From contig NC_064653.1 in NCBI RefSeq assembly GCF_001723175.1, positions 1,798,001 through 1,862,000 on the forward strand: a DNA stretch of 64,000 nt, written 5' to 3'. This document shows, one piece after another, positions 48,644 through 60,600 of the stretch; the first letter of the stretch is position 1, and each line of letters opens with the position of its first letter. This stretch comes from Penicillium oxalicum. Its lineage: Eukaryota > Ascomycota > Eurotiomycetes > Eurotiales > Aspergillaceae. A model generated the notes under the pieces. It was not told the DNA's origin. It ran no database searches and saw nothing but the letters and a program-made list of their open reading frames with translations. The translations under genes were made by a program, and so were the position numbers.

Positions 48644-51600
48644 TGATACCGAGTAGTTTGCCGGTGCGCAACTCAATCCTTGGCTGGAACAGAATGAATA
48701 AGGCAAAGACCAAGGTGGCTACGAAGCCTGGGCGTCAACCTAGCCAGGGACTGGTGGAAGTTGTCCACGCGACAGTTTCTGGAAATGTATATCAGATGCG
48801 CTCGTTCTCAGTGCGACTGAGTGGCAGTGTCAATGTCACTCAAGTCAATGGTGACCTCACAAAGGGGCGGACGGTTGGGGGAGATCGGACGCTCTGGTTT
48901 AGGGTCATTGAGTGTCTCTGACATCGGAGAGCTGATCAGCAGAAAACGTTAAAATCTGACCGGGAGCTATCCCGTCGGGGAAAAATGTCGGGACGCCTCG
49001 GCAACGTCACGGAATCCTTCCAGTGAGTGTATCATGAGAAGCACGCGTGCCCTATTGTATTACCGAGGCAGTATTATCCCAGCCGCGCTCAGAGTAAAAC
49101 AGCTTGGCGTGGAAAGGAAGACTGTCTCCTAGAATGTCTACTCATATCGCGAGCCATCTACATCCATCCAACTTGGAACTATCTGACGGGGTCCAGACTC
49201 CAGAGTGGGTGTGAGACGCCCACATGAGGAATAGCGTATCTCTGTGCCTGGATGAATGTGGGTGCCTGAGTGGCCAGACATCTAAGGCCAGTCCGTCCGT
49301 TCATAAGTTGCTCTGGTCAACCTTTGTCTCAAGGTCTAAACCGCCAGGGCGGTCTCCCCCATTTCAAGATGGTCGATGGAAGACACTGAAATATCAGTGG
49401 GATTGGATTGTGCATGTATCCGCCAGAAGTCTTCCGCAACTCACATTCTATTTGTAAGAATGAGTCCTTCAAGATCAGCTTGCTCGTCCTTTGGCGCGGG
49501 ACACAGATTGATAAGCCGTGGGATCATGAACTGTACTTTATGCATGATGATCCAATATTCACATCTGACTCATCAAGGTGATACTGTCAAAGTTCTTCCA
49601 TGGAGTCCGAGCCTGTTCTGCAGGTGCTGAGCGGGATTTGGCAAACCGAAATCACAAAGCTTCCACTACTGCTGAGAGCCTCACGTGATCGACTACGGTG
49701 TTTTTAGTCCCGCATGTGAGTGGATATGCGAAAAAAGATACTGATGTGGCTTATCCATTTCCGTCACGGCGCAGAGTACTGCAGATCCAATCGATTCGAT
49801 GTGGGCTCACCGTGTAACCTGCACTGGGTAGTGTGTATTTTTGTGTTATGATGTATCAATTCTGTCGACACTCAGCCGTCTGCACACTACCGCACATTCA
49901 AGTGCACGAATTGGGCCAAAGCTTCTCGGTTGTGTGGAGGCCCACGGCGCAAAGCTTGGCCCGGAGAGCCCACTCGTGTCGCTTTGCTCCACCACCTGGT
50001 TCAAACTTGGAGGAACCTTAGCCTGCGAAGCGTTGCGAGTGGTTGCAAGTATTTTTGAACGAGGCAAGTTCAGACAATTGAGGACCTCTAGAATCAGTGA
50101 TCCTGTAAGACGAGATGTGGCCCCCGAGATTTCCACCGAAAGTCTGGAGCGTTTGCGTGACGGCAGTCGTCGACTCTGCGGCAGCCCACAGTCTGCAGGG
50201 CCCGAATGACCAATCCCACCTCCTTCAGTCCGTGGAACATGCATCAAAAGCAATATGCGGTAAAATGGACCTGGTCGTTTATTCAGTTCGAGATCTGCGA
50301 CGAGTTTCATGGCACACTCTCGTTCCCAGATAGCCTCATATGCACGGTCGGATCGACCTAAGAGCACTAGACTGATCTGCACGCGAATGCAGTCAGCCAT
50401 CAGGATGGAAACCGGGCTCTTGGAGTACACTAAGAAAGCACCCTCCATGCCCTTTGCGTAGCTGATCATTGCGGTCGACTGCAGGGAGGACTCGGACTTT
50501 GAGACCATTCTTAGAGGCAGCTGAGCCGATCGGTCGCATCGTGAAACACCCACTCACCCGAAAATCAGACAGACGCTTTGTATTGATCGTCTGGGCATGA
50601 TTGCTTTTTATGCGGTGATACGAGGCCGCCTTCAGTCTCTTCACGAGACGCACCACCAGCTCCCACCATTGCTCTCGCCGTATTCAGGTGAGTCCGATCA
50701 TCTCGTCTCCATTTCATAACACTATCGGTGCGGCAACCATGTCCACGTGGCATATTCTATCTTACGTGGGATTTCCTGTTAGTGCGCAAGCCCTGTGCCG
50801 TAGATCCTTGTCAGGAGCCCCGCTGGGGGTTGGCTCGCTTCTGTGCATCCTTGACCACGATGATTGATGGCTGCGTTTTGCTGGAAGGACCCTGCTGTAC
50901 GCACTCCGGCTATCTGGGACAGTCGGAGAAGCCAGGGAGAGAACAAGGCGGACAGAAGTCCACCAACCTTTGATAGGACATACGGGCCTTGCAATTCGTC
51001 CAGTCCCACCGACGGGTTGTACATCCCCGGACAAGCTAACCCAGTCCTCCTCACAGGAATTGTAATGAATCACCCCTTCTCGCGGATGAACCTTGTCTGT
51101 GGCGATCATTGGTGAATGATTTGCCAAGCTGGATCGACGAGAACCCACCAGGACAAGAACGCGGTACGATGCCTGGTCAGACCTATTCCCATACCCTCCG
51201 AATGAAAGTGACGGGCTCTGGTCACTTTCCAGTCCCTGACTCGGGTCCTCTCTCTTCTCTCTGTCTCTCTCTCTCTTCCGGCCCTGTTGCCACCGCGAGC
51301 ACAAACAACCGGGCTCGCCCAGGACCGAGATAGCGGGGGGGGGCGCATGATGGACTGGCCGTGGTGCGCTCAAAAATAGTTGCGGATCCGTCTCCACTCG
51401 GGGAGATCACTGTGCAGCTTACAGCCTACGGGACAACCGACGGTGGAACACTGGGACAGAGGGACCACTACGGGACCGGGGCTAACGGGGTAATCAAGAC
51501 GACCAATCATGTACCCATGATGTATCGAGCATGTACCAGGACCTCTTCCAGCGGAGTCCAGTCCAGTCCATCTCCGTGCCAAATGCCTGATGCCCAGAGA

Positions 51601-52192
51601 AGAGAATACCCACAGTACTACGCCCCCCCTCTCTGTTCCTCCGTCTCTTCCAGAAGCCAATTCGAGTGTCTCCCCCCCCCCAAATACCAAATACCCGCCC
51701 CATTCTGCTCGATTCCCTCCGTCCTCCAGTGCCAGTCCTCCTGTCCCATGGCTGGACACACCCCCCTCTCCAGCTAGCCGCATCCGATCTCCCGATGCAC
51801 TTTGTCATCTCACCGTTTTCCCTTCCAGTTCTCTTCCACCGACCACTCTTTCCCCTTCCTCTCACAACTTAATCACTCAGGTCACCCATCGTATCATTTA
51901 AAATCATACACAACCCCCCCTCCCCAAATTTGGCAACGTCCCCAGCAACTACGTCTCCGGCTGTCTCCACACAGGCCATCCCTCTCCAATTACCTACATT
52001 TGCTGCAAAGTTCGCGACACCCAATTTTCGCCGTTGGATTGCTCCACTCATTCCCGCCACGAGGGCTCAGATCATTCTGCAAATTTCCCCGACATTGTCT
52101 TGGGTTCTTACCCAGTCGCCGGTGTCTCTCCCTTTCCAGACATCCTCATCAGCAACAATACCGATGGAGCCCCGCGAGAGGGTTTTCCGCTC
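48644..52192. other. 3.5-kb gene-free region upstream of the Zn2Cys6 regulator
   Basis: No supported gene. Minus frames at 50553-49846 (235 codons, GTG-led) and 51397-50762 are open but have no recognised family. The last 600 bp before 52193 are strongly pyrimidine-rich (51,560-51,960), which suggests a long 5' leader for the regulator. A TCACGTGA octamer is at 49681-49688. Confidence 0.5.
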
Positions 52193-54685
52193 ATGTCGCC
52201 AATAATGTCTGACACTATGGCTCGAACCTCCCAGGAACCCGCGAAGACCAAAGGAAAATCTCGCAAGACGGATCCCGGTGCAGCGCCGATCCGAAAACGC
52301 CGCAAGAGGACGGTCGTCAGCGGTGCCCCCGATGACTGTTTCGCCTGCGCCAAACGAGGGGCCCGGTGCGACCGGCGCCGCCCCTACTGCTCGCAGTGCC
52401 TCGAGATGGGCCGGGAGTGTTCCGGATACAAGACCACCTTGACATGGGGAGTGGGCGTGGCCAGCCGGGGCAAGCTGCGTGGTCAGAAGCTGCCGGTCAT
52501 GGAGACGGAATCCGAACCGTCTACAACGGCGGCCTCGGGGGGAGCACCGCGACGACCGGCTTCAAGCAGTCAGAGCCCTCCTACCACGCAAATACCTCCG
52601 AGTTCACGTCCAACACCGGTCGCAGCACCTCCGATGGGGATGACGATGGCCAACACGATGCTCGACCCCGGGTTAATGGGTGGCATCGATTCGGACCCTC
52701 GATATGGCTATCCGGCGTCGACGCACCCAGAACTGTCGGCAAGCATGGCTTGGGCGTTGGACATGCCGGATCCGCACACGTGGACCAACGTGCCCGCCGC
52801 GCCTCCGCAAATATCAGGACTCCCCATCCCCAATCGTCCGATGGTCGTGAATCGATCCAGCCCCAGTCTCGCCTCGGAAGCCTCGATGCAATATGCGCCC
52901 ACGTTGAGTCCGGAAGCGAGTTTCAGTGCACCTGTCTGGCCCGTCACTCAGAGCTGGCCGGCTACCCAGCCAAATTTCTCGGCAGAGGAGGTGGACGAAG
53001 AATTTGAGCGAGACGACTCGCATCAATCGATATTGTGGGACTCTGGGCACAGTCCGTCCTATTCACAGATGCTGCTGGCACGATCGGTCGGGCGCACCCC
53101 GCGTCTGCGGTACTTGATCAGCTACTTTGCCGAGGTGATCGCCCCGATGATTGTTGCCTTTGACACGCCCACCAATCCTTTCCGGATCCAGATCCTTCGC
53201 CTGGCCCAGGATAGCCCGGCGCTTCAAGAAGCGATCGCAACGCTGGCAACCAGCAATCTGCGTCAGCGACGGGAACGAAACCACACGTCCACGGGGAGAA
53301 CCTTGCCTGCACGTATGTCCTCGATGGCTCATCGAGCCTTGACCGAGGAGGCTTTTCAAGATCGATACGGCATCTCTGTCCCAGAGGGATACGCTCGGGA
53401 AGAGAACCACCATCGCGGCATGGCCGTGAAGGCCCTGAATGCCGACCTTGCCGACCCCCGTCGCCGCTTGTCGGACTCGGTGTTGGCGACGCTGCTGATC
53501 CTCTCACTTTTCCATGGCTGCGACACGGGTGTTGCTGAGTTCCGAACCCAGTTCGAAGGGGTCACGAGACTGTTGGCCATCCGCATGCGCCATTCGCCCG
53601 TCATTTCGGACGATCTGAAATGGTTCATCCGCATGTTCTCCTGGTTTGACACCTTGACTGCAACGACCAATGATCGTGACGTGCAGCTTCGCGGGAAATG
53701 TTTGGAGATCAGCTCCATCACCGATGGCGAATGGGGGCTTGAAAATCTGGCCGGCTGCGACGGCCGTCTGTTCAAGTTGATCTCTCAACTCGGTCGTCTG
53801 AACCTGTTGAGCCAAGACAAACAACCGACCGAGTCTCGTCCGGCCGATGTGTCTGTTCCCACTGCGTCACTGCCCCCCAATATGGTGTTCCCTGGCTGGA
53901 ATACCGTCACCCCGGGTGTGGCACCTGACTCCCACTATGGCCAAGGGTATTCGTCCGCCGCAAGCAACATGCCGCCGAACAATGATCAGACCAGGAGGCC
54001 ATCGTCGCCCGCATTTTGGACCGAGTGGTACTCGCTTCGACAGCGTCTCGAATCCTGGAGATTCGACCCACCATCCCCGCTCCACGCCTCATTCCCTTCA
54101 CCTCCGCTGTCCAATTCCGAAGCGTCCTCCTGGACAACATCCGCATCTTCTTTCCCGTCGAGTGCCGCGGCCACCGCCTCCGCCCCCGCCCCCTCGACGA
54201 CATATCAAGTGGCGGCCGAGAATCTCCATGACGTCTACCAGATTTCAGAGTGCTTCCGGCACGCCGCCCTGCTCTATTGCGAGCGACTTGCCGAGCCCAG
54301 CCTGCCGTCCAGCCATGCCCGTATCCAGCATCTTGTGCGTCTTGCCATGCATTGTCTCTGTACCGTGCAGTCGGATGTCTACCTTCTCTGGCCCCTATTC
54401 ATTGTGGGCTCGGAGTGCGTGCAAGAAGATCATCGAGCCGCCATCCGGGCCCGATGTAAGGATATCTCGAAAGATTCCGGCTTTGTCAATAATCTTTCGT
54501 GCCTCGAACTGCTTGAGAAAATCTGGGCCGATCATTCGGAAGAGACTCCATACCCTGTATATCCGTCTGATATGGGCACTCCACCACTACAGAATGGTAA
54601 CGGACGGGCCCCGTCGTCTCAGGCCTTCCGCTGGTCCCGCGCCATGCAGGCTAAACGAGGGGATGGAGAATACATGGTGGTGTAG
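52193..54685 (+). CDS. Zn2Cys6 transcription factor, Moc3-like
   Basis: A single exon of 830 codons. The binuclear zinc cluster is Cys49-x2-Cys52-x6-Cys59-x6-Cys66-x2-Cys69-x6-Cys76, preceded by a basic KRRKR patch. The following YKTTLTWGVGVASRGKLRGQKLP is characteristic of a fungal subfamily often annotated after fission yeast Moc3. A Ser/Pro/Thr-rich linker (about 90-280) leads to a fungal regulatory domain (about 290-800) with ARSVGRTPRLRYLISYFAEVIAPMIVAFD and LATLLILSLFHGCDTGVAEFRTQFEGVTRLL. It should be a nuclear DNA-binding regulator; targets unknown. ATG 52193 is the first in frame; ATG 52205 is also possible. The open frame further upstream begins with TTG. No biosynthetic cluster lies next to it. 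Confidence 0.88.
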   Translation: MSPIMSDTMARTSQEPAKTKGKSRKTDPGAAPIRKRRKRTVVSGAPDDCFACAKRGARCDRRRPYCSQCLEMGRECSGYKTTLTWGVGVASRGKLRGQKLPVMETESEPSTTAASGGAPRRPASSSQSPPTTQIPPSSRPTPVAAPPMGMTMANTMLDPGLMGGIDSDPRYGYPASTHPELSASMAWALDMPDPHTWTNVPAAPPQISGLPIPNRPMVVNRSSPSLASEASMQYAPTLSPEASFSAPVWPVTQSWPATQPNFSAEEVDEEFERDDSHQSILWDSGHSPSYSQMLLARSVGRTPRLRYLISYFAEVIAPMIVAFDTPTNPFRIQILRLAQDSPALQEAIATLATSNLRQRRERNHTSTGRTLPARMSSMAHRALTEEAFQDRYGISVPEGYAREENHHRGMAVKALNADLADPRRRLSDSVLATLLILSLFHGCDTGVAEFRTQFEGVTRLLAIRMRHSPVISDDLKWFIRMFSWFDTLTATTNDRDVQLRGKCLEISSITDGEWGLENLAGCDGRLFKLISQLGRLNLLSQDKQPTESRPADVSVPTASLPPNMVFPGWNTVTPGVAPDSHYGQGYSSAASNMPPNNDQTRRPSSPAFWTEWYSLRQRLESWRFDPPSPLHASFPSPPLSNSEASSWTTSASSFPSSAAATASAPAPSTTYQVAAENLHDVYQISECFRHAALLYCERLAEPSLPSSHARIQHLVRLAMHCLCTVQSDVYLLWPLFIVGSECVQEDHRAAIRARCKDISKDSGFVNNLSCLELLEKIWADHSEETPYPVYPSDMGTPPLQNGNGRAPSSQAFRWSRAMQAKRGDGEYMVV

Positions 54686-57600
54686 TCACGACTGATGATA
54701 CAAAGTCACCTCCCAGTCTCCATTACAATGCTTCCCCGTCCCCCTTCGCCCCTTCTCCGTTCCTTCCTCCTCGCCTGCTCGCTCCTGTTTCACTCTTCCT
54801 CTCTTTTCTTTCTTCAGATCCAGCCTCTTCAGCCTCTCGGAGCATCTTTCAGTTTTGTACATAGCCAGACTTGAATTGACGTACGATGTGAACCCGCAGA
54901 GCGGCGGTTCTCGGACAGCTCTCTGCACTACAAGTGACTATGGAACCCGTAAATCGTTGAACAGCAGTTCTGAACCCCGTGCTTTTGTTCCCGTCTAGGT
55001 AAGAAAGGGCATACATTCCTCCTAGGCGGGCACTGAAAGCTCGTCCCAAGCACTCCACAATCTGGCCCGGGAGGCGGGTGTGCCTTTTGACATTTGGCCG
55101 CTCCAGTGGTGCCTGGGAATTCAGGCTGGTCCGGGTAAAGCTCCCCAGTGATCGATCCGATCTCGCCTGGAGGGTCTCGTCTGGGGTGCAGCACCGATGG
55201 ATGGGAGCTGCAGTGGGCCTACCGGCCATATACAGTCCCCCTACTACCTGGCCTCGTCACCCTGATGTCTAGAATGAATGCAACTACGAAGCACATGTCA
55301 ATCATACGAACGCCGAGTCTCTATCCCCCCCCTCAACTTAATAGAGCGATAGGTAAGTACACACCACCAAGAGTCCAAATACTCGTCAAGGGTTTAAGAG
55401 GACCCTTTCACTTGTCTCTCGTGCTTCCCTCCCGTGGCACTTTTGCATCTGTCGTCTCCTTGCTACTGATTATCCCCCTACTGCTGCTGCTGCTGCTGCT
55501 CCTCCTTCTTTCGCTTAAAACTGCAGATAATCAGGGCTCAGGGCAAGGGCACATGAACAGGCCGCACGCAGATGCGGTATGTGATCAGTGCACGCTTTCC
55601 CACACACACCCAGACACCATCGACTTATTAAGACAGGGCAATGAACATTCCTCAAAATCAAGTAAAATACTGATCATCATTTAAGAACTTTGGAAAGTTC
55701 ATTCAACTACCAAATATGCAAGGTTTGATATGAAAAGCATTAACAGAGGGGAAGAAAATGAGAACAACCTCGACAACGTTTTTGGATCGGGAGACCTTTG
55801 AGCCGTGTCTCCGCCCGTCCACCCCCCATCCTCGATGATCTATTGGAGATTGGATCTGGATGGGCTATTTTTTTTGCAATTTTCTTATTTGTGTGGCTTG
55901 AGCGTCTAGTTTTTACAGTACTATATCTTCCGGCAAGGGGTTGGGGAAAAAAGAACCAAGTGAAGAGGATGCAACATTGGTGGGGACGATTATAAAGGGA
56001 AGGCTGTAGGGGGAAAAGATATTCAAGTTTTTTTTTTCTTTGTTTTTTTTACACAACCGAGTCGGTGATCTTTTTCCCATACGTATCAATGATATGACGA
56101 TTACTGGTTTTAATTTTAATTGATCCCACGATTAACCCCTGAACCCGTTCTGACCAGGATTACGAGATTGAATGTGTTCGGCGCATGGGCCATTTTTTTG
56201 AGACAAGGCAGTCCAGTCCAGAAAAGATGTAAACCTAGTTCAAGGGCATTTGGGACAACAGGCGTTGTTGGTATCAGTAACCTCTTAACTGGGGGGATCC
56301 TTTAATCATCGAGGTCTGGTAACTACTACTTCAACGCCTGTGCCATTCTAGCCCAGCACAGTCCATACCGACAGCTACATATACACATGGAGGTTGAAGG
56401 ATATTGTTTACACCGTTGGATAGACCTATCCATCCAACTCTAGACTGGGCCTAGGTCAAAAGATTCTCCTAGAAAAAATGAATGCAGCTATACTTATACC
56501 ATATCAAATAAAGGAAGTCTCTTCTAATCACGTTACGTTCAAGTTCAGTTGATCTACTGAACGACTCCAGGATCAAAAGAACCTTTAGGTACCACGAGGA
56601 AATCAAGCAATCATATTTTACATGTGATCAAGCCGAGCCGATACATGCAGACCATTCTGCTAATGCCAACTTCAATCGTGTGCTCTTTTTTTTATGATAT
56701 CAGCTGCAACTTGAGACTTGTACTTGTCATTTCCATCTCCTCGCTTTTCCACGTCCCCTGTGTGTCCAAGGCAAGTTTTTGATACAAATAGACACCTAGG
56801 CGCCTCGAGAATGCACACATTCTCACATGCAGTGGAAGCAGATCCCGAGGAAAAGGTGAAGGTAAGATCAAGTATAGACCCGCTGAATGGAAGGGGTCAA
56901 AGGTGAAAAGCGGGTACTGGAGGCGTAGGCTACAGCTGTAGGCATACTGGAGAAGATCCGATCCACTCTTTCTGGCGCGAGGGAAGGGTGGTGGGCGCAG
57001 CTTGGTAGACTTGTGAATCCCGAGTCTGGACCAATCAAGGTTTATATAGAGTTTTCCATGTTTATTTTCAGAGGGAAGAGACTTACGATGTAGACGGTAT
57101 TTGCATCTGAATACATGGTAGGGCCAGATCAAGGATGGGATGGAAGGAATAGTACACCCGGGAGTCCGTCTTTCGGGTTTGGTGTGGGCCCCCCACTCTA
57201 AACGCGAAGAAAGGCGGGAGCTGCTCGTTGTGTTTGGGGTCATTCTCTACTTCTACTAAGCCACGGGCTCAGGAAACATACGACCCTTTTTTTTTGGATC
57301 TCCTGAACCAGTTGTGTGCCACGATGATCCCCATTTTGGCTCTCGTCAAAGACCAGCCATTGCAAAACTCAAATTTGCTATCTTGTAGTCTCTACTCTCG
57401 CCAGCGCGGATTCCCACCTTGTGCGCGCTAGCGAGATTCTCAAAGATCAATCAAGAAGAGTCCAGTGAGTCCATACCGTGTCGGACACCTTCATCCGACT
57501 CCTTTGACGGAACCAAGTGATCCTACTTGTCTATACCACAACCTCATTGGTTGTTCACTCTAACCACAGCCTACCAGCCAAAAAGCCAAAACGCCAAAAA

Positions 57601-60600
57601 AAATTATGCCATGCCATGTGCAACATGCCCTGGCAGGCACGGGGGTCGATCAACGCGGCCTGTCGGTGGCGCAGTCATTCGAAGCCAATTCTGTAATCCG
57701 CGGCCTCCGAAAAAGGGGCAATACAGCGTAGATAGGAGGTCTGGATGAACCGGGTTTCCGTATTCGCGTAGATCTGACTCACCGTCTATGTGAGGTACTG
57801 GAGATCAGGAGGGTTGTGCCCTTCCAGCCCGAGACCGGTAGATTCAAAATTCTCGATCAGCCCTATCAGCGGATTTTACCGAGACTATACTGTCGCACTC
57901 TTTCTTACCAAGCATGATGCATTCATACCTACATGGACGGGTCGAGGTTCTGGAGATCAGAGTGTTCATGTTTCTGGAACGACGGGAGCCGTCATTGCTA
58001 GAGTACCTCCTAGACGATATCCTCGACGAGAATGTTAAAAGAAAGGGGGGGGGGGGCTTGTTCGCCATTCCGTAGACCTAGGAGATGAGTCGGTATTACA
58101 TCAGACGGCAAACATGCCGGCCAACCAAGGTTTCTTAGCATGGTGAGTCTATGGGATCCGGTAGGAATTCAGTATGAGTATGATGTACAAGCAGTGTAGT
58201 GTGTAGATAGTAAAATAGATGCTATGTCGTGGAAAGTCTGTCGGCATGATTATATCTTATCACATGTCGTATATACAGGTATTCAGCCAATGCAGTGCTA
58301 GTTCATTCCCAGTAGCATGTCAGTAGGCATAGTCCTGTCCGACACCAATCTCATGTTGATCAGGATGACATCAAACTTGCAGAGAGGAACCTGGATGACG
58401 CTGGAAATCGGCCATTTCGAGATACTTTGACGGTGGAAGTGTGATTGTCTGTGGAAGAGAGTGGGGTTATTCTTCTGATGGCCATCGTATTCTGGGGATT
58501 GAAAGTGCCCCTTGGCGTCAGGTATAGCGGTAAGAGGAGGTGAGAGATATGACCAGATAGGTTTGATGTAGCTTTTATCTAACTGGTACATTCTCAGGGT
58601 ACTGCCTGTTTTTGTTGGATATTGTATGTGTGGAATAGTCACCTGTGAGCCAAAAACCCCCCGTACCAACCAGATGACATTCCCTTTACTACACGTTTGA
58701 GAGATTCGGGTTGACCGGTAAAACGATAAAGTGGTGCAGAATTTGTCATCAATTTTAAGACCGCCATTCATTTGTCTCAGTCACCTCGAAACGATTCGAT
58801 TAGGGCTGGTCACCACGAGCTGATAGGGCGCTGGCCGAATCAATATGAACCGAGCCATGCACTTGTCACTCGCAACTTGGCCCGATTCCAAATATGTATG
58901 ACATTCATCTCCGTTCACGACGCACATATCAGTGCCGGCAGGATAAAGATGCCAAAAAAAAGCAAGAGCAAAAGCCGGAGAGTGTTTAGGGTTTACACGA
59001 TGAGTTGTCCAGATCCTGCCTAGTGGGGAAAAGAGTCAGTGGGCACATGAGTCTAGAAAATAAGTTCCATCAGGTTATCCCTCCAAGCCGGAGAGCCTGA
59101 ATTGACATAGATTTCCGTTGTCTGTTCAGATCACGCGATGATGTTGTGGCTCTTCGATTCTGGTCATTGAAATTGATATGATTTTCTTTCCCACAAATGC
59201 TTTAACGAGCAAAACTTCCTTTCCTTCAAGGACCTTATTGGCTCGATAATGTCAAGCTATCTTCTTTGGACCTGGACCTCCAAGTTGCGGTCTGTAAGCG
59301 CTCCATGGGTTCTCTCATTTTGGCCCGAATCGCGAGGTTGCTGCCCAGCGACCACGCAGCGGTAAAGCCCAGGCGTGGTCCGTGAGGTTGCCCAACTTCG
59401 TTCTCGGTTCTTGAACTTTTTTTGGGGGGAGATTCCGGCTTCTGGACTGAGTGCGTGTGTGTAAGCGAGAGGGAGCCTGCACATGAGCATGAACATGTCT
59501 GAGCTACTGAGAATTTTGGGGGGGGGGGTTTCTCTTGGAAAGTGTATCCATTTCTTTTTATCTTGCCCTGGCAACGTACGGGCGGGTTTTGATGATATCA
59601 GGCGGTGGGAACTACAACCCGTACTGCATGTGGTCCATACTGGAGATCAAGAGTCGAGACTGTGTAAATGGTACCGTACCACACCAACAGCTCCCGACCA
59701 GCTTCACGGTGGATTACAAGATGGGTCCGCGGAGGTCGGAACCACTGGTAAAGACGGGATGGTCCGTGGAGTCGCCCGTTACGCGAAACCACGGAAAGGA
59801 GTCCGGCTCGGGGATGATCGAGCCAGATCTGGATCCCAGATGATTCCAGTCGAATGCCGGTAGACAGCAAAGGATACATTCACATGTGCACGTAGTTGGA
59901 TCCTTGCAGACACAATGTTCCATGTCCCACATCGACTGCTTTGGGGGTTGGTCAAGTCGAATGAATTTTTGACTTTTCTCAACGAGAGGGCAACATTTAC
60001 CGGCATACAAAACTGACGTACAGGAAGAGGGCTTCATACATCATGTATGTCAGGCTGCTGCTGACGGGGGGGTAAGGTTGGATGCTTAAATTCCGAGGCT
60101 CGCGTTGGGCAGGTTCCGTCGGATTTCCAACCGCGCCAAAGGACTGGAAATTCTCTCCAATCATGGGTCGCGTCTCGAGACTTGTTCGCCATCGAGGAGC
60201 CCTCGTCCCCCCCTGTTACTCACGTGTGGCTCCATGCGCTCAGCCTTGCACCGTTTCTGGAAGCCCAGTAGCGGCGACTCCCTCCCAAATACCGCGATCC
60301 AACGATGTCGGACCATGATGGTCGGTGGCTGAGATGTTCGCCTCAAAAGCACGAATCGGGGACAGAGGTCTGCCGAGTCCTTCACACAGCCGAGATCATG
60401 GCGATGGTCGCTAACCGTTCACGAAGCAGCAGCACCGATCGGAAGAGATTCGATGCGGACACCCTCGATGAAACACCAGACTTGATCTCGATATGAGATG
60501 AGGGGAATAGGTGAGTAGAGTCGTCGGCTAGAGAATCTGCATCCGATGGTGGGGGCATCCCATCACTGCGCGTCATGTTCTGGCTGTTGGCTGGCGCTTG

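Noticed and set aside
49846..50553. 235-codon minus frame
   Set aside because: GTG-led, no recognised domain, length within chance expectation for the window.
50762..51397. 211-codon minus frame
   Set aside because: Low-complexity translation of CT-rich DNA with no domain.
58298..58771. 157-codon ATG-led minus frame
   Set aside because: No recognised family and no splice partners; could be chance. Left open for transcript data.
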